Below, piece after piece: positions 36,783-45,495 of a DNA stretch of 64,000 nt. This stretch comes from an uncultured Bacilli bacterium (GTDB taxonomy: Bacteria > Bacillota_I > Bacilli_A > RF39 > UBA660): positions 1 through 64,000 of the forward strand of contig CAKORV010000001.1 in assembly GCA_934101625.1 (NCBI GenBank), read 5' to 3'. The translations under genes were made by a program, and so were the position numbers. The notes under the pieces are model-generated. The model made no database searches. It saw only the letters and a list, made by a program, of their open reading frames with translations, and was not told the DNA's origin. Positions within the stretch are counted from its first letter, which is position 1. Each line of letters opens with the position of its first letter.

Positions 36783-38108
36783 ATGGAAGAAGTTTATAAG
36801 TATTTACTTAATGATGCAGGTATTAGACATAGAGATACTTTGTGTATAGGTGTAAGCGGAGGGCCAGATTCAATGGCTCTTTTGGACCTAATGATTAAAT
36901 TGAAAAGTGAATTAGATTTAGTATTAGTAGTAGCGCATGTTAATCATAATATTAGAGAAGAAAGTAAAGAAGAAGAAGCTTATTTGAGAGAGTTTTGTAA
37001 TAATATGGGACTTCATTTTGAATGTTTTAAGATAGAACATTATGGGGATGATAATTTTCATAATGAGGCTAGAACTATTAGATATAATTTCTTTGATAAA
37101 GTATGTAAAGATTATAATGCTAAATTTCTTTTAACAGCGCATCATGGAGATGATTTAGTTGAAACTATTCTTATGAGAATAGTAAGAGGTTCTTCATTAA
37201 AAGGTTATAGTGGGTTTAGTAAAGTTATTGTTAAAGATGATTATACTATTTTGAGGCCTTTAATTACAGTTACTAAAGATGATTTAACTAATTATTGTAA
37301 TGAAAATAATATTAAATATTTTATTGATAAGTCTAATTTAAAAGATGTTTATACTAGAAATAGATATAGAAAGTATGTGTTACCTTTCTTAAAAGAAGAA
37401 GATAAGATGGTACATGAGAAATTTCTTAAGTTTAGTGAGACTTTACTTGAGTATAATAATTATATAGAGAGAGAAGTAAGTCAAGTTATTAATAAAGTAT
37501 TTAAAAATGGTGTTTTAGATATTAGTAAGTTTAAAGAATTAGATCATTTATTACAATCTAAAATAATTTCTAATATTTTAGAGAAAATATATGGAGATGA
37601 TTTACTTATTATTACTAATACACATGTTAATTTAATATTTGATTTGATTAATAGTTATAAACCTAATAGTGTTGTTCATTTACCAAATAATGTAAAGGCA
37701 ATAAAGAGTTATAATGAACTTAGTTTTGCTTTTATGGAAGAGGTAGATGATAAGTATGAAATTGAATTAGATAGTGTTGCTAATTTACCTAATGGGATGA
37801 TTATTGAGAAAGTTAGTGATACAGATGATACTAGTAATTATGTTACTAGGTTAAGTAGTAAAGATGTAAGTTTACCTTTATATGTTAGAACTAGAAGAAA
37901 TGGTGACAAGATGAGTGTTAAAGGTATGGAAGGACATAAAAAAGTTAATGATATATTTATTGATAATAAGATTGTTAGTAAAGACAGAAATGTTTGGCCA
38001 GTACTTGTAGATGCTGAAGAAAGGGTAATTTGGGTGCCTGGATTAAAAAAAAGTAAATTTGATAAGGAAATTCACGAAGAATATGATATAATACTTAAGT
38101 ATAGTTAA
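36783..38108 (+). CDS. tilS: tRNA(Ile)-lysidine synthetase
   Basis: TilS changes C34 of the CAU anticodon of tRNA-Ile to lysidine so that it reads AUA, a frequent codon here. The PP-loop GVSGGPDSMALL lies near residue 25; HVNHNIR and LLTAHHGDD follow; the C-terminal domain continues to residue 441. The ATG at 36783 is preceded by CAGGGGAGTA; an in-frame TTG at 36762 lies before that site. tilS followed by ftsH is the Bacillus order with hprT lost. Confidence 0.95.
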   Translation: MEEVYKYLLNDAGIRHRDTLCIGVSGGPDSMALLDLMIKLKSELDLVLVVAHVNHNIREESKEEEAYLREFCNNMGLHFECFKIEHYGDDNFHNEARTIRYNFFDKVCKDYNAKFLLTAHHGDDLVETILMRIVRGSSLKGYSGFSKVIVKDDYTILRPLITVTKDDLTNYCNENNIKYFIDKSNLKDVYTRNRYRKYVLPFLKEEDKMVHEKFLKFSETLLEYNNYIEREVSQVINKVFKNGVLDISKFKELDHLLQSKIISNILEKIYGDDLLIITNTHVNLIFDLINSYKPNSVVHLPNNVKAIKSYNELSFAFMEEVDDKYEIELDSVANLPNGMIIEKVSDTDDTSNYVTRLSSKDVSLPLYVRTRRNGDKMSVKGMEGHKKVNDIFIDNKIVSKDRNVWPVLVDAEERVIWVPGLKKSKFDKEIHEEYDIILKYS

Positions 38109-38124
38109 TGAAAGGAGAAAATTT

Positions 38125-40011
38125 ATGAAAAGAAAAGGAAATACAATGAAGAATTTTATACCTTATTTATTACTTTTTATGGTTATTTTAGTTACTTATT
38201 ATGTTTTTGGTTTAAATAATGTTAAGATTAATACATTAAGTTATAATGAATTTTTAACTAATTTAGAACAAGAAAAAGTTGATAAGTTGGAAGTAACTCC
38301 TAAGAGTAGAGATAGTGTATATGTTTTAACTGGTAAGTTAGAAGGATATAAAGATAATGAGAGTTTTACTTTAACTGTACCTTTAACTGATAGTGTTATT
38401 CAAAAGATTTTAGATGAGAGTAATACTCAACAATTAGATGTGGTTATTAATAAAGATCCAGGTAGTATTAGTTGGTTAAGTATTATTTTAGAATTTATTC
38501 CAATTATAGTTATTGGAGGACTTACTATTTATATGATTAGAATGATGGTAGGTAATGGTAAGGGTGGCACTATGGATTTTGGTAGAAGTAGAGCTAAACT
38601 TAATCAAGATGGTGGTAAAGTAACATTTAAAGATGTTGCTGGACTTAATGAGGAAAAAGAAGAAGTTAAGGAATTAATTGATTTCTTGAAGAATCCTAAA
38701 AAGTTCCAAAAATTGGGAGCTAGAATTCCTAAGGGTGTACTTTTAGTAGGGCCTCCAGGTACAGGTAAAACATTACTTGCTAAAGCAGTGGCTGGTGAAG
38801 CAAAGGTTCCATTTTATTATATAAGTGGTTCTGATTTTGTTGAATTGTTTGTTGGTGTTGGTGCAAGTCGTGTTAGAGATATGTTTAAACAAGCTAAACA
38901 AACTGCTCCATGTTTGATATTTATTGATGAAATTGATGCAGTAGGTAGACAAAGAGGAACAGGTCTTGGTGGTGGACACGATGAAAGAGAACAAACTTTA
39001 AACCAATTATTAACTGAAATGGATGGATTTGGTGCTAATGAAGGAATTATTATTATCGCTGCTACTAATAGACCAGATGTACTTGATCCTGCATTATTAA
39101 GACCAGGTAGATTTGATAGACAAGTTACAGTTAATTTGCCAGATGTTAGAGAAAGAGAAGCTATTTTAAATGTTCATGCTAAGGGTAAGGTTTTAGAAGA
39201 TTCAGTTAAATTGAAGGCTATTGCTGAAAGAACACCAGGTTATAGTGGAGCTGATTTAGAGAATTTACTTAATGAAGCAGCTTTACTTGCAGTTAGAAGA
39301 AATAAAAATGCTATTGGTATGGATGAAATAGATGAAGCTAGTGATAGAGTACTTATGGGACCAGCAAAAGTTAGTAGAAAAGTTACTGATTATGAAAAAA
39401 ATATAGTTGCTTTCCATGAAAGTGGTCACGCAGTTTTAGGTATAGAACTTCCTAATGGAGAAGAAGTACATAAAATCACTATTATTCCTAGAGGTATGGC
39501 TGGTGGTTATACTCAAATGCTTCCTAAAGAAGAAAGAACATTGGTAGCTACTAAGGATGAACTATTACAAAGAATAACTAGTTATCTTGGTGGTAGAGTT
39601 AGTGAGGAATTATTCTGTGGAGAGATAAGTACTGGTGCTAGTGATGACTTTAAGAGAGCTACTCAAATTGCTAGAAGTATGGTTACTGAATATGGTATGA
39701 GTGATTTAGGTCCTGTTCAGTTTGAACATAAGAGTGGAGAAGTTTTCTTAGGTAGAGATTATACAAATAGTTCTAAAAATTATTCTGATACAGTTGCTTT
39801 AGAAATAGATAAGGAAATTAGAAAGATTATAGATGAATGCTATAAGAATGCTAAGGAAATTCTTAAGAAAAATGAAGGATTAGTGAGAATGCTTGCTGAA
39901 ACTTTATATGAAAAGGAAACTATTACTAAAGAGGAAATAGAAGAAGTTGTAAAAGAGTATAATAAAAGTAAAAAAACTAAAACAACAAAAAAAGAAAAAA
40001 TCGAAGAGTAA
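38125..40011 (+). CDS. ftsH: ATP-dependent membrane zinc metalloprotease FtsH
   Basis: 628 aa. Two N-terminal membrane helices (about 8-27 and 113-135) flank a small outer domain; then the AAA+ module ([26 protein letters not shown], second region of homology [11 protein letters not shown]) and the protease domain with HESGH. FtsH degrades unassembled membrane proteins and short-lived regulators. AAAGGAG precedes the ATG. The Lys-rich tail is normal. Confidence 0.97.
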   Translation: MKRKGNTMKNFIPYLLLFMVILVTYYVFGLNNVKINTLSYNEFLTNLEQEKVDKLEVTPKSRDSVYVLTGKLEGYKDNESFTLTVPLTDSVIQKILDESNTQQLDVVINKDPGSISWLSIILEFIPIIVIGGLTIYMIRMMVGNGKGGTMDFGRSRAKLNQDGGKVTFKDVAGLNEEKEEVKELIDFLKNPKKFQKLGARIPKGVLLVGPPGTGKTLLAKAVAGEAKVPFYYISGSDFVELFVGVGASRVRDMFKQAKQTAPCLIFIDEIDAVGRQRGTGLGGGHDEREQTLNQLLTEMDGFGANEGIIIIAATNRPDVLDPALLRPGRFDRQVTVNLPDVREREAILNVHAKGKVLEDSVKLKAIAERTPGYSGADLENLLNEAALLAVRRNKNAIGMDEIDEASDRVLMGPAKVSRKVTDYEKNIVAFHESGHAVLGIELPNGEEVHKITIIPRGMAGGYTQMLPKEERTLVATKDELLQRITSYLGGRVSEELFCGEISTGASDDFKRATQIARSMVTEYGMSDLGPVQFEHKSGEVFLGRDYTNSSKNYSDTVALEIDKEIRKIIDECYKNAKEILKKNEGLVRMLAETLYEKETITKEEIEEVVKEYNKSKKTKTTKKEKIEE

Positions 40012-40025
40012 TCTTTGATTTTTTT
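39995..40025 (+). terminator. terminator after ftsH
   Basis: AAAAAATCGAAGA (39995-40007), loop GTAA, TCTTTGATTTTTT, with one G-U pair; contains the ftsH stop. Confidence 0.9.
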
Positions 40026-40212
40026 CTATATATGATATTCCTTTGAAAAAATCCGAATATATTTGTGAAAACCTAGACAAATAAGGCTTTTAATGCTCTA
40101 ATCTGTATAGAAGATGGTATTGTGTAAAATGAAGGATAGTAATGATAAAAATAATGTGAATATATGAGTATATTTTTGTAAAAACATATCAAAAAAATGT
40201 TTGATTTTTACA

Positions 40213-40241
40213 TTGACATAAATATACCAAATTGATATAAT
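40213..40241 (+). promoter_or_regulatory. promoter of small hydrophobic peptide, copy 1
   Basis: TTGACA (40213-40218), 17 bp, TATAAT (40236-40241): perfect consensus. The transcript should start near 40248. Confidence 0.88.
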
Positions 40242-40249
40242 AAATTCTA

Positions 40250-40316
40250 TGGGACAGGATGTTCTGGGTGTCTACCGCTAACCGGGGGCTTTGGCCGAAG
40301 GAAGGATGGTGATCAT
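40250..40316 (+). promoter_or_regulatory. structured leader of peptide mRNA, copy 1
   Basis: About 67 nt of unusually GC-rich sequence for this genome. GGACA/TGTTC form a hairpin (G-U replacing A-U of copy 2); CTTT-GGCC-GAAG forms another. A strong Shine-Dalgarno-like GGATGGTGAT lies just before the ATG. It fits no riboswitch class I know. Confidence 0.6.
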
Positions 40317-40424
40317 ATGAAGAAGAGAAATTTTATAATTAAAATTTTGAATCGGATATGGTTCATTTTAATGACAATGGTTTTTATAATTATTGCCATA
40401 AAAATAGACACTATCGTAAGATAA
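40317..40424 (+). CDS. 35-aa hydrophobic peptide, putative type I toxin, copy 1
   Basis: A basic N terminus (Lys2, Lys3, Arg4), a hydrophobic stretch of about residues 14-28 containing one Trp, and a short charged tail ending in Arg. Such a profile is common to type I toxins of Gram-positives (TxpA, BsrG, Fst), though I see no direct sequence match. The two copies differ at residues 21 (Met/Ile) and 27 (Ala/Val) only. It has a consensus promoter, a strong ribosome binding site and a convergent antisense promoter. A regulatory leader peptide or small membrane protein is the alternative. Confidence 0.7.
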   Translation: MKKRNFIIKILNRIWFILMTMVFIIIAIKIDTIVR

Positions 40425-40501
40425 TGTCACACTAAAACTAAAAATTTTGGTAGACATTCAGAATCGAATGTTCCATTTTATTATATGAAGATTTCTCTTC
40501 T
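40398..40501 (-). ncRNA. convergent antisense RNA, putative antitoxin, copy 1
   Basis: Minus-strand promoter TTGAAA (plus 40531-40536), 17 bp, TATTAT (plus 40508-40513), start near 40501. The RNA would hold the hairpins GAAGA-GAAA-TCTTC and ACATTC-gattct-GAATGT, and end at GACATTATC/GATAGTGTC (plus 40407-40428) followed by TATTTTTAT, a good terminator. About 104 nt long, it is fully complementary to the last codons and 3' region of the peptide mRNA. Confidence 0.72.
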
Positions 40502-40507
40502 AAATAC

Positions 40508-40536
40508 ATAATATCATTTTTTATTGATTTTTTCAA
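40508..40536 (-). promoter_or_regulatory. antisense RNA promoter, copy 1
   Basis: TTGAAA-17-TATTAT on the minus strand, facing the peptide gene. It lies in sequence that differs from copy 2, yet promoter function is kept in both. Confidence 0.7.
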
Positions 40537-40560
40537 TACAAAAAAATGTTTGTTTTTATA

Positions 40561-40589
40561 TTGACTTATATATGTTAGATTGATATAAT
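40561..40589 (+). promoter_or_regulatory. promoter of small hydrophobic peptide, copy 2
   Basis: TTGACT (40561-40566), 17 bp, TATAAT (40584-40589). Confidence 0.85.
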
Positions 40590-40663
40590 AATTCCTATGG
40601 AACAGGATGTTCTGGGTGTCTACCGCTAACCGGGGGCTTTGGCCGAAGGAAGGTGGTGATCAT

Positions 40664-40771
40664 ATGAAGAAGAGAAATTTTATAATTAAAATTTTGAATC
40701 GGATATGGTTCATTTTAATGACAATAGTTTTTATAATTATTGTCATAAAAATAGACACTATCGTAAGATAA
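40664..40771 (+). CDS. 35-aa hydrophobic peptide, putative type I toxin, copy 2
   Basis: Same 35-residue peptide with Ile21 and Val27. The ribosome binding site is AAGGTGGTGAT, nearly the full anti-16S complement. DNA changes against copy 1 within the frame are few and all conservative, consistent with a coding frame under constraint. The 3' sequence ATTTCTCTTCT (40836-40846) is the exact complement of codons 2-5 (40668-40678), so a read-through mRNA can fold back on its own start. Confidence 0.7.
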   Translation: MKKRNFIIKILNRIWFILMTIVFIIIVIKIDTIVR

Positions 40772-40846
40772 TGTCAAACTAATCAAAAAATTGGTAGACA
40801 TTCAGAATTGAATGTTCCATTTTTATTATATGAAGATTTCTCTTCT
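40745..40846 (-). ncRNA. convergent antisense RNA, putative antitoxin, copy 2
   Basis: Promoter TTGAAT (plus 40876-40881), 17 bp, TATAAT (plus 40853-40858), start near 40846. It ends at the same hairpin (plus 40754-40775) and U-rich tract as in copy 1. Length about 102 nt. Confidence 0.72.
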
Positions 40847-40852
40847 ACATAC

Positions 40853-40881
40853 ATTATACTAAAAATTAGGTTAATATTCAA
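40853..40881 (-). promoter_or_regulatory. antisense RNA promoter, copy 2
   Basis: TTGAAT-17-TATAAT on the minus strand, stronger by sequence than that of copy 1. It lies about 100 bp before parA. Confidence 0.75.
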
Positions 40882-40980
40882 TGATTTTGTAAATACATTT
40901 TTGAAATTATAAAAATATGTCTTTTTGACTTTTAACTTAGTTTAATTTGTGTTAAAATTATTACATAGCGAGGTAGTATT

Positions 40981-41808
40981 ATGGGAAAGGTTATATCACT
41001 AGTTAATCAAAAAGGTGGGGTAGGCAAAACAACAACAAGTATTAACTTAAGTAGTGCATTAGGACACTTAGGTAAAAAAGTATTACTCATAGATTTAGAC
41101 CCTCAAAGCAACAGTACTACTGGCTTAGGGCTTAATAAAGCAAATATTAGTAAAAGTATTTATGATGTAATTACTCATAGTTGTGATATTAAAGAAGCAA
41201 TTATTAAAACAAAGTTTAAGAATCTTAGTATTATTCCTTCAATGATTTATTTGAGTGGGGCTGAGATTGAATTAATACAAATGGCTAGTAAAGAAAGTGA
41301 TTTTATTATTGGAGATCAATTAAAATTACAAATAGACAAAATTAGAGATAGATATGATTTTATTTTAATTGATTGTCCACCTGCGTTAGGTGTACTTACT
41401 ACAAATGCTTTAGCGGCTAGTGATAGTGTATTAATTCCAGTTCAGTGTGAGTATTATTCACTTGAAGGAGTTACACAATTATTGAATACTATTTTACTTA
41501 CTCAAAACAAGATTAATCCTAAACTTGATATAGAAGGTGTTTTATTAACAATGCTTGATGGAAGAACTTTAGTTGGATTAGAAGTAGTAGAAGATGTTAG
41601 AAAGTTCTTTAAAGAAAAAGTATTTAATACAATAATTCCTAGACTTGTTAGACTTGTAGAGGCACCAAGTCATGGGAAACCAATATTAGAATATGATCCA
41701 AGATGTAGAGGAGCGCTTGCTTATATAAATTTAGCAAAGGAAGTGATTGAGAGAAATGGAAACAAAGAGGAAAGCACTAGGGAAGGGTCTAGAGCAACTG
41801 TTCAGTAA
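40981..41808 (+). CDS. parA: ParA/Soj chromosome-partitioning ATPase
   Basis: Deviant Walker A ATPase, 275 aa: NQKGGVGKTTTSINLSSAL, DLDPQSNSTTGLG and IDCPPALGVLT are complete. It acts with ParB in origin segregation and in control of DnaA. A TTAAAATTATTA stretch near 40953 gives a plausible -10, and GCGAGG precedes the ATG. It overlaps parB by 53 bp. No 16-bp parS site was seen nearby. Confidence 0.96.
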   Translation: MGKVISLVNQKGGVGKTTTSINLSSALGHLGKKVLLIDLDPQSNSTTGLGLNKANISKSIYDVITHSCDIKEAIIKTKFKNLSIIPSMIYLSGAEIELIQMASKESDFIIGDQLKLQIDKIRDRYDFILIDCPPALGVLTTNALAASDSVLIPVQCEYYSLEGVTQLLNTILLTQNKINPKLDIEGVLLTMLDGRTLVGLEVVEDVRKFFKEKVFNTIIPRLVRLVEAPSHGKPILEYDPRCRGALAYINLAKEVIERNGNKEESTREGSRATVQ

Positions 41809-42643
41809 TGAGGCATTTACTTTTGATGAATTAGAAAAGACAATAGTAGAAGATACTAAAAAGGAAGATGTAAAAGAGATTAATTTGGATGAATTAAGGA
41901 GTAATCCTTATCAGCCTAGAAAAGTTTTTGATGAAGAAAAGTTAAATGAACTTACTGATAGTATTAAAGAGTTTGGTATTTTTGAACCTATTATAGTTAA
42001 AAAAAGTATAAAAGGTTATGAAATAGTTGCGGGTGAAAGGAGAAGTTTAGCTGCTAAAAAGGCTGGACTAAAGACAGTACCTGCGATTGTTAGAGATTTT
42101 ACTGATGATGAAATGATGACAATAGCTTTGCTTGAAAATATTCAAAGGGAGAATTTGAATGTTATTGAAGAAGCTAATGCATATAAAAATATGTTAGAAA
42201 CTATGAATTTAACACAAGAAGAACTTGCTAGAAAACTAGGTAAAAGTAGAAGTCATGTTACGAATATACTTGGAATATTAAAGTTACCTAGAAAAGTTCA
42301 GGATTTAGTTTTATCAAATAAAATAACTATGGGGCATGCAAGAGCACTTAGTAAGTTAAATGATGAAGCAGAAATATTTGATATGGCTAGTAGAATAGTT
42401 AATGAGAATATGAGTGTTAGAACTTTAGAAGATGAGATTAATAATAATGGACTTGAGAAAAAAGTTCCTATTAAGAAGACTATTGTTAAAGATAAAGGTC
42501 ATATGATGGTACAAAATGTTATGAGAGAAAAGATTGGTACTATGGTTAAAGTTAATAATAGAAATATAGTTATACCTTTTGATAATGATAGAGATTTAGA
42601 AAGAATATTAGAAATTTTAGATATTAAAATTAATTTAGATTAG
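41756..42643 (+). CDS. parB: ParB/Spo0J centromere-binding protein
   Basis: 295 aa. The start METKRKALGKGLEQLF is typical. The CTPase/N domain has LRSNPYQPRKVF, GYEIVAGERRSLAAKKAG and ALLENIQRENLN; the helix-turn-helix follows (LTQEELARKLGKSRSHVTN). ParB loads on parS and slides as a CTP-dependent clamp. The ATG at 41756 has AAGGAAGTG ten bases before it inside parA; the TTG at 41747 is too close. Confidence 0.96.
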   Translation: METKRKALGKGLEQLFSNEAFTFDELEKTIVEDTKKEDVKEINLDELRSNPYQPRKVFDEEKLNELTDSIKEFGIFEPIIVKKSIKGYEIVAGERRSLAAKKAGLKTVPAIVRDFTDDEMMTIALLENIQRENLNVIEEANAYKNMLETMNLTQEELARKLGKSRSHVTNILGILKLPRKVQDLVLSNKITMGHARALSKLNDEAEIFDMASRIVNENMSVRTLEDEINNNGLEKKVPIKKTIVKDKGHMMVQNVMREKIGTMVKVNNRNIVIPFDNDRDLERILEILDIKINLD

Positions 42644-42651
42644 GTGATAAA

Positions 42652-42837
42652 ATGAAATATACACTAAATTCCAAAGTAATTATGAAGAAAGCACATCCTT
42701 GTGGTACTAATTTATGGGAAATAGTAAGACTTGGAGTAGATATTAAATTAAAATGTGTTAATTGTGGAAGAACAATTATGATGGATAGATTAGAGTTTGA
42801 AAGAAAATTAAAGAAAGTGGTGGAAGATGAAAAATAA
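42652..42837 (+). CDS. DUF951 (YyzM-type) small protein
   Basis: 61 aa: VIMKKAHPCGTNLWEIVRLGVDIKLKC, then VNCGRTIMMDR, the DUF951 pattern with a HPCG and a CxxCG. It is usually found beside parB and ychF, as here. A single-strand nucleic acid or metal role is guessed in the family, not proved. It overlaps the transporter gene by eleven bases. Confidence 0.9.
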   Translation: MKYTLNSKVIMKKAHPCGTNLWEIVRLGVDIKLKCVNCGRTIMMDRLEFERKLKKVVEDEK

Positions 42838-44356
42838 GAAGTTTAGTCCTATATTTATATTTATTTTACTTACATTTATAGTACTTCTATTTAGTTTTGT
42901 CTTGTCTTTATTTAATTTTCAGGCTGAATATAGTACAGTTAATTCATATACTAATACTCTTCAAAATAATGTTATACAAGTTGAAAATATGTTAAGTGCT
43001 AAAGGAATAAAGTATATAATTAGTAATACTGCTTCTAATTTTGTTAATTTTGCTCCTTTGAGTAGTTTGATTATTATATTAATAGGTATAGGGGTATTAG
43101 AAAAGAGTGGATTTGCTAAAACATTTTTTACTATAATTACTCAAAGTTTTAGAAAAAATAGTATTACATTTACTTTAATACTTTTAAGTATTGTACTTAG
43201 TGCATTTGGTAATATAGGATTTGTTTTATTACTTCCTATTGGAGCGATGTTGTTTAAGTATGGACATAGACATCCTTTTGGAGGGATAATAGCTAGTTTT
43301 GCTGGTATGAGTTTTGGTTATGCCATTAATGTGTTTTTAAGTAGCATAGATACTAGTTTAATGAGTTTAACTTTAACAGCTAGTAAAGTTATTGATAAAG
43401 ATTATTCTATTAATCAATTTTTTGGTTTATTTATAATGATAGTTGCTTTAATTAGTGCTGCGATTATTATGACCAGAGTTACTGAAAAAAAGATTATGCC
43501 TAAGTTAGGTAAGTATGAATTTGATGAAATAGAAACATTAGATAAAATTAAATTTAGTAATAGAGAACTAAGAGGATTAGTTTTAAGTTTAGGTGCTGGT
43601 ATTATTTATTCAATTATTATTATTTGGATGATTATACCTGGATTACCATTAAGTGGTGGCCTTCTTGATAATAATGGTGTTTATTATATCGATAAGTTAT
43701 TTGGAGAAGGATCATTATTTAGTCAAGGCTTTGTGTTTATAATTACTTTCTTATTTGTTATTATAGGACTTGTTTATGGTTTTGTAAGTAAAAATATTAA
43801 GAATAATAAAGAAGTAAGTGAATGCTTTAGTTATAGTTTAGATGGTATAGGTAGTATTTTAGTTCTTATATTTGTTGCTAGTATTTTTGTTAGTGTTTTA
43901 GAAAAAAGTAATATAGGACTTGTGTTAGTTGCGTTACTTACTAAGTTAATAGATGTGTTTAATTTTAGTGGATTAGGTTTAGTTATTTTATTATTTGTTA
44001 TTTCTATAGTGGCTGGTTTATTTTATACTGGACTTGTAAGTAAATGGCAAGTTATGAGTGGTACTGTAGTGCCTACTTTAATGAATGCTAGTATTAGTCC
44101 TGAATTTGCACAAATAGTATATACAGCAGGTAGTAGTTTATCTATGGCTTTTACACCGGTTATGATATATTATGTTATTTATATAGCATATTTGGAAAAG
44201 TATGATAAGAATGGACAAGTAAGTATGTTGAATTCATTTAGATATATGAAAGATTATGGATTAGTAATGATGATTATGTGGTTTATTTTAATAGTAGGAT
44301 TTTATGTATCTGGGTTGCCTATTGGTATAGGTGCTACACCTAATTTAACATTTTAG
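42827..44356 (+). CDS. AbgT-family transporter
   Basis: 509 aa with about eleven membrane helices. NFAPLSSLIIILIGIGVLEKSGF, FGNIGFVLLLPIGAMLF and AGSSLSMAFTPVMIYY match the AbgT family (p-aminobenzoyl-glutamate importers; some members export sulfonamides). Substrate is not determined here. It is inserted in the conserved parB-DUF951-ychF order and translationally coupled to DUF951. Confidence 0.85.
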   Translation: MKNKKFSPIFIFILLTFIVLLFSFVLSLFNFQAEYSTVNSYTNTLQNNVIQVENMLSAKGIKYIISNTASNFVNFAPLSSLIIILIGIGVLEKSGFAKTFFTIITQSFRKNSITFTLILLSIVLSAFGNIGFVLLLPIGAMLFKYGHRHPFGGIIASFAGMSFGYAINVFLSSIDTSLMSLTLTASKVIDKDYSINQFFGLFIMIVALISAAIIMTRVTEKKIMPKLGKYEFDEIETLDKIKFSNRELRGLVLSLGAGIIYSIIIIWMIIPGLPLSGGLLDNNGVYYIDKLFGEGSLFSQGFVFIITFLFVIIGLVYGFVSKNIKNNKEVSECFSYSLDGIGSILVLIFVASIFVSVLEKSNIGLVLVALLTKLIDVFNFSGLGLVILLFVISIVAGLFYTGLVSKWQVMSGTVVPTLMNASISPEFAQIVYTAGSSLSMAFTPVMIYYVIYIAYLEKYDKNGQVSMLNSFRYMKDYGLVMMIMWFILIVGFYVSGLPIGIGATPNLTF

Positions 44357-44371
44357 AATGGGGGAATTTAT

Positions 44372-45472
44372 ATGTCATTAAAAGCAGGTATTATAGGAAT
44401 GCCTAATGTTGGAAAGAGTACTCTTTTTAATGCAATTACAAAGAAAAATATTTTAGCAGCAAATTATCCTTTTGCGACTATTGATCCTAATTTAGGGACA
44501 GTAGTAGTACCAGATAAGAGATTAGAAACTTTAGAAAATATGTATATGCCTGAGAGATGTATACCTACTCAGTATGAATTTACTGATATTGCAGGATTAG
44601 TTAAAGGCGCTAGTAATGGTGAAGGATTAGGTAATAAATTTTTAAGTCATATTAGAGAAGTTGATGCTGTTATACATGTAGTAAGATGTTTTAAAGATAA
44701 AGATGTTATACATGTTGAAGGTAGTGTTGATCCTATTAGAGATATAGAAATTATTAATTTAGAACTTGCTATTTCAGATTTAGAGATTATTAATTCTAGA
44801 TTAGAAAGGATAACTAAAAAAGCACAGACTGCTAATGATAAATTACTTTTAAAAGAAGTAGATATATTAACTAGATGTAAAGATTATTTAATTACTGGTA
44901 AACCTTTAAGAGAATTAGATTTAAGTGATGAAGAGAAAGAATTTATTAAAGCATTTAATTTTATTACATTGAAGCCTATGATTTATTTAGCTAATGTTAA
45001 TGAAGTTGATTTAGTTAATGGTGGAAATGAGTATATTGATAAAGTTAATGAATATGCTAGTAAGGAAGGAATTAAAGTTATTCCTATGTGTGCTCAGATT
45101 GAAAGTGAGTTAGTAGAATTACCTGATGATGAAAAGAAAGTATTTTTAAATGAATTAGGTATAGAAGAAAGTGGACTTGATATGTTAATTAAGACTACTT
45201 ATGATATTTTAGGGCTAAGTACATTCTTTACTGTTGGAAGTGATGAGGTTAGAGCTTGGACTTTTAAAAAAGGAATGAAGGCACCAGAGTGTGCAGGTAT
45301 TATACATACTGATTTTCAAAGAGGATTTATTAAAGCAGAAGTTATGAGTTATGATGATTTAGTTAAATATGGTAGTGAACTTAAAGTTAAAGAAGCAGGT
45401 AAAGCAAGACTTGAAGGAAAAGATTATGTTATGCAAGATGGTGATATTTGCTTATTTAGGTTTAATGTTTAA
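44372..45472 (+). CDS. ychF: YchF/EngD P-loop ATPase
   Basis: 366 aa. GIIGMPNVGKSTLFNAIT is the P-loop, FTDIAGLVKGASNGEGLG the G3 region, and the TGS-like C terminus ends DYVMQDGDICLFRFNV. YchF (an Obg-family member that prefers ATP) binds ribosomes and affects oxidative stress and translation initiation. It precedes rpsF in many Bacillota; here two membrane-protein genes lie between. Confidence 0.97.
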   Translation: MSLKAGIIGMPNVGKSTLFNAITKKNILAANYPFATIDPNLGTVVVPDKRLETLENMYMPERCIPTQYEFTDIAGLVKGASNGEGLGNKFLSHIREVDAVIHVVRCFKDKDVIHVEGSVDPIRDIEIINLELAISDLEIINSRLERITKKAQTANDKLLLKEVDILTRCKDYLITGKPLRELDLSDEEKEFIKAFNFITLKPMIYLANVNEVDLVNGGNEYIDKVNEYASKEGIKVIPMCAQIESELVELPDDEKKVFLNELGIEESGLDMLIKTTYDILGLSTFFTVGSDEVRAWTFKKGMKAPECAGIIHTDFQRGFIKAEVMSYDDLVKYGSELKVKEAGKARLEGKDYVMQDGDICLFRFNV

Positions 45473-45495
45473 TATATTAATAAGGAGGTGAAAGT

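Larger units (their letters stand above)
40190..40506. repeat. first unit of a tandem ~315-bp duplication (type I TA-like)
   Basis: The unit 40190-40506 is repeated at 40540-40855 with few differences. It runs from an A-rich leader through a plus-strand promoter, a structured leader, a 35-codon ORF and a 3' region that holds the start of a convergent minus-strand RNA. Between ftsH and this unit (40026-40189) I see nothing definite. Confidence 0.95.
40540..40855. repeat. second unit of the tandem duplication
   Basis: Same layout as the first unit, displaced by about 348 bp. The leader has one base less (GGTGGT against GGATGGT). The flanking ~35 bp between units are not duplicated. Confidence 0.95.

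Noticed and set aside
40250..40316. Leader of the peptide gene as a purine riboswitch (it contains GTGTCTACC, like the purine J2/3 GUNUCUACC)
   Set aside because: The P2/P3 loops and the GACUA closing element are not present, and the downstream gene is a 35-codon peptide, not a purine gene.
40250..40316. Leader as an SRP RNA core (TGTCTACC...CCGAAGGAAGG looks like the SRP Alu-less domain)
   Set aside because: The conserved GGAAGGAAGCAGCC-type symmetric loop is not formed, and the sequence is directly followed by a ribosome binding site and ORF.
40881..40980. parS or oriC near parAB
   Set aside because: No TGTTTCACGTGAAACA-like palindrome or DnaA-box cluster was seen in the intergenic sequence.
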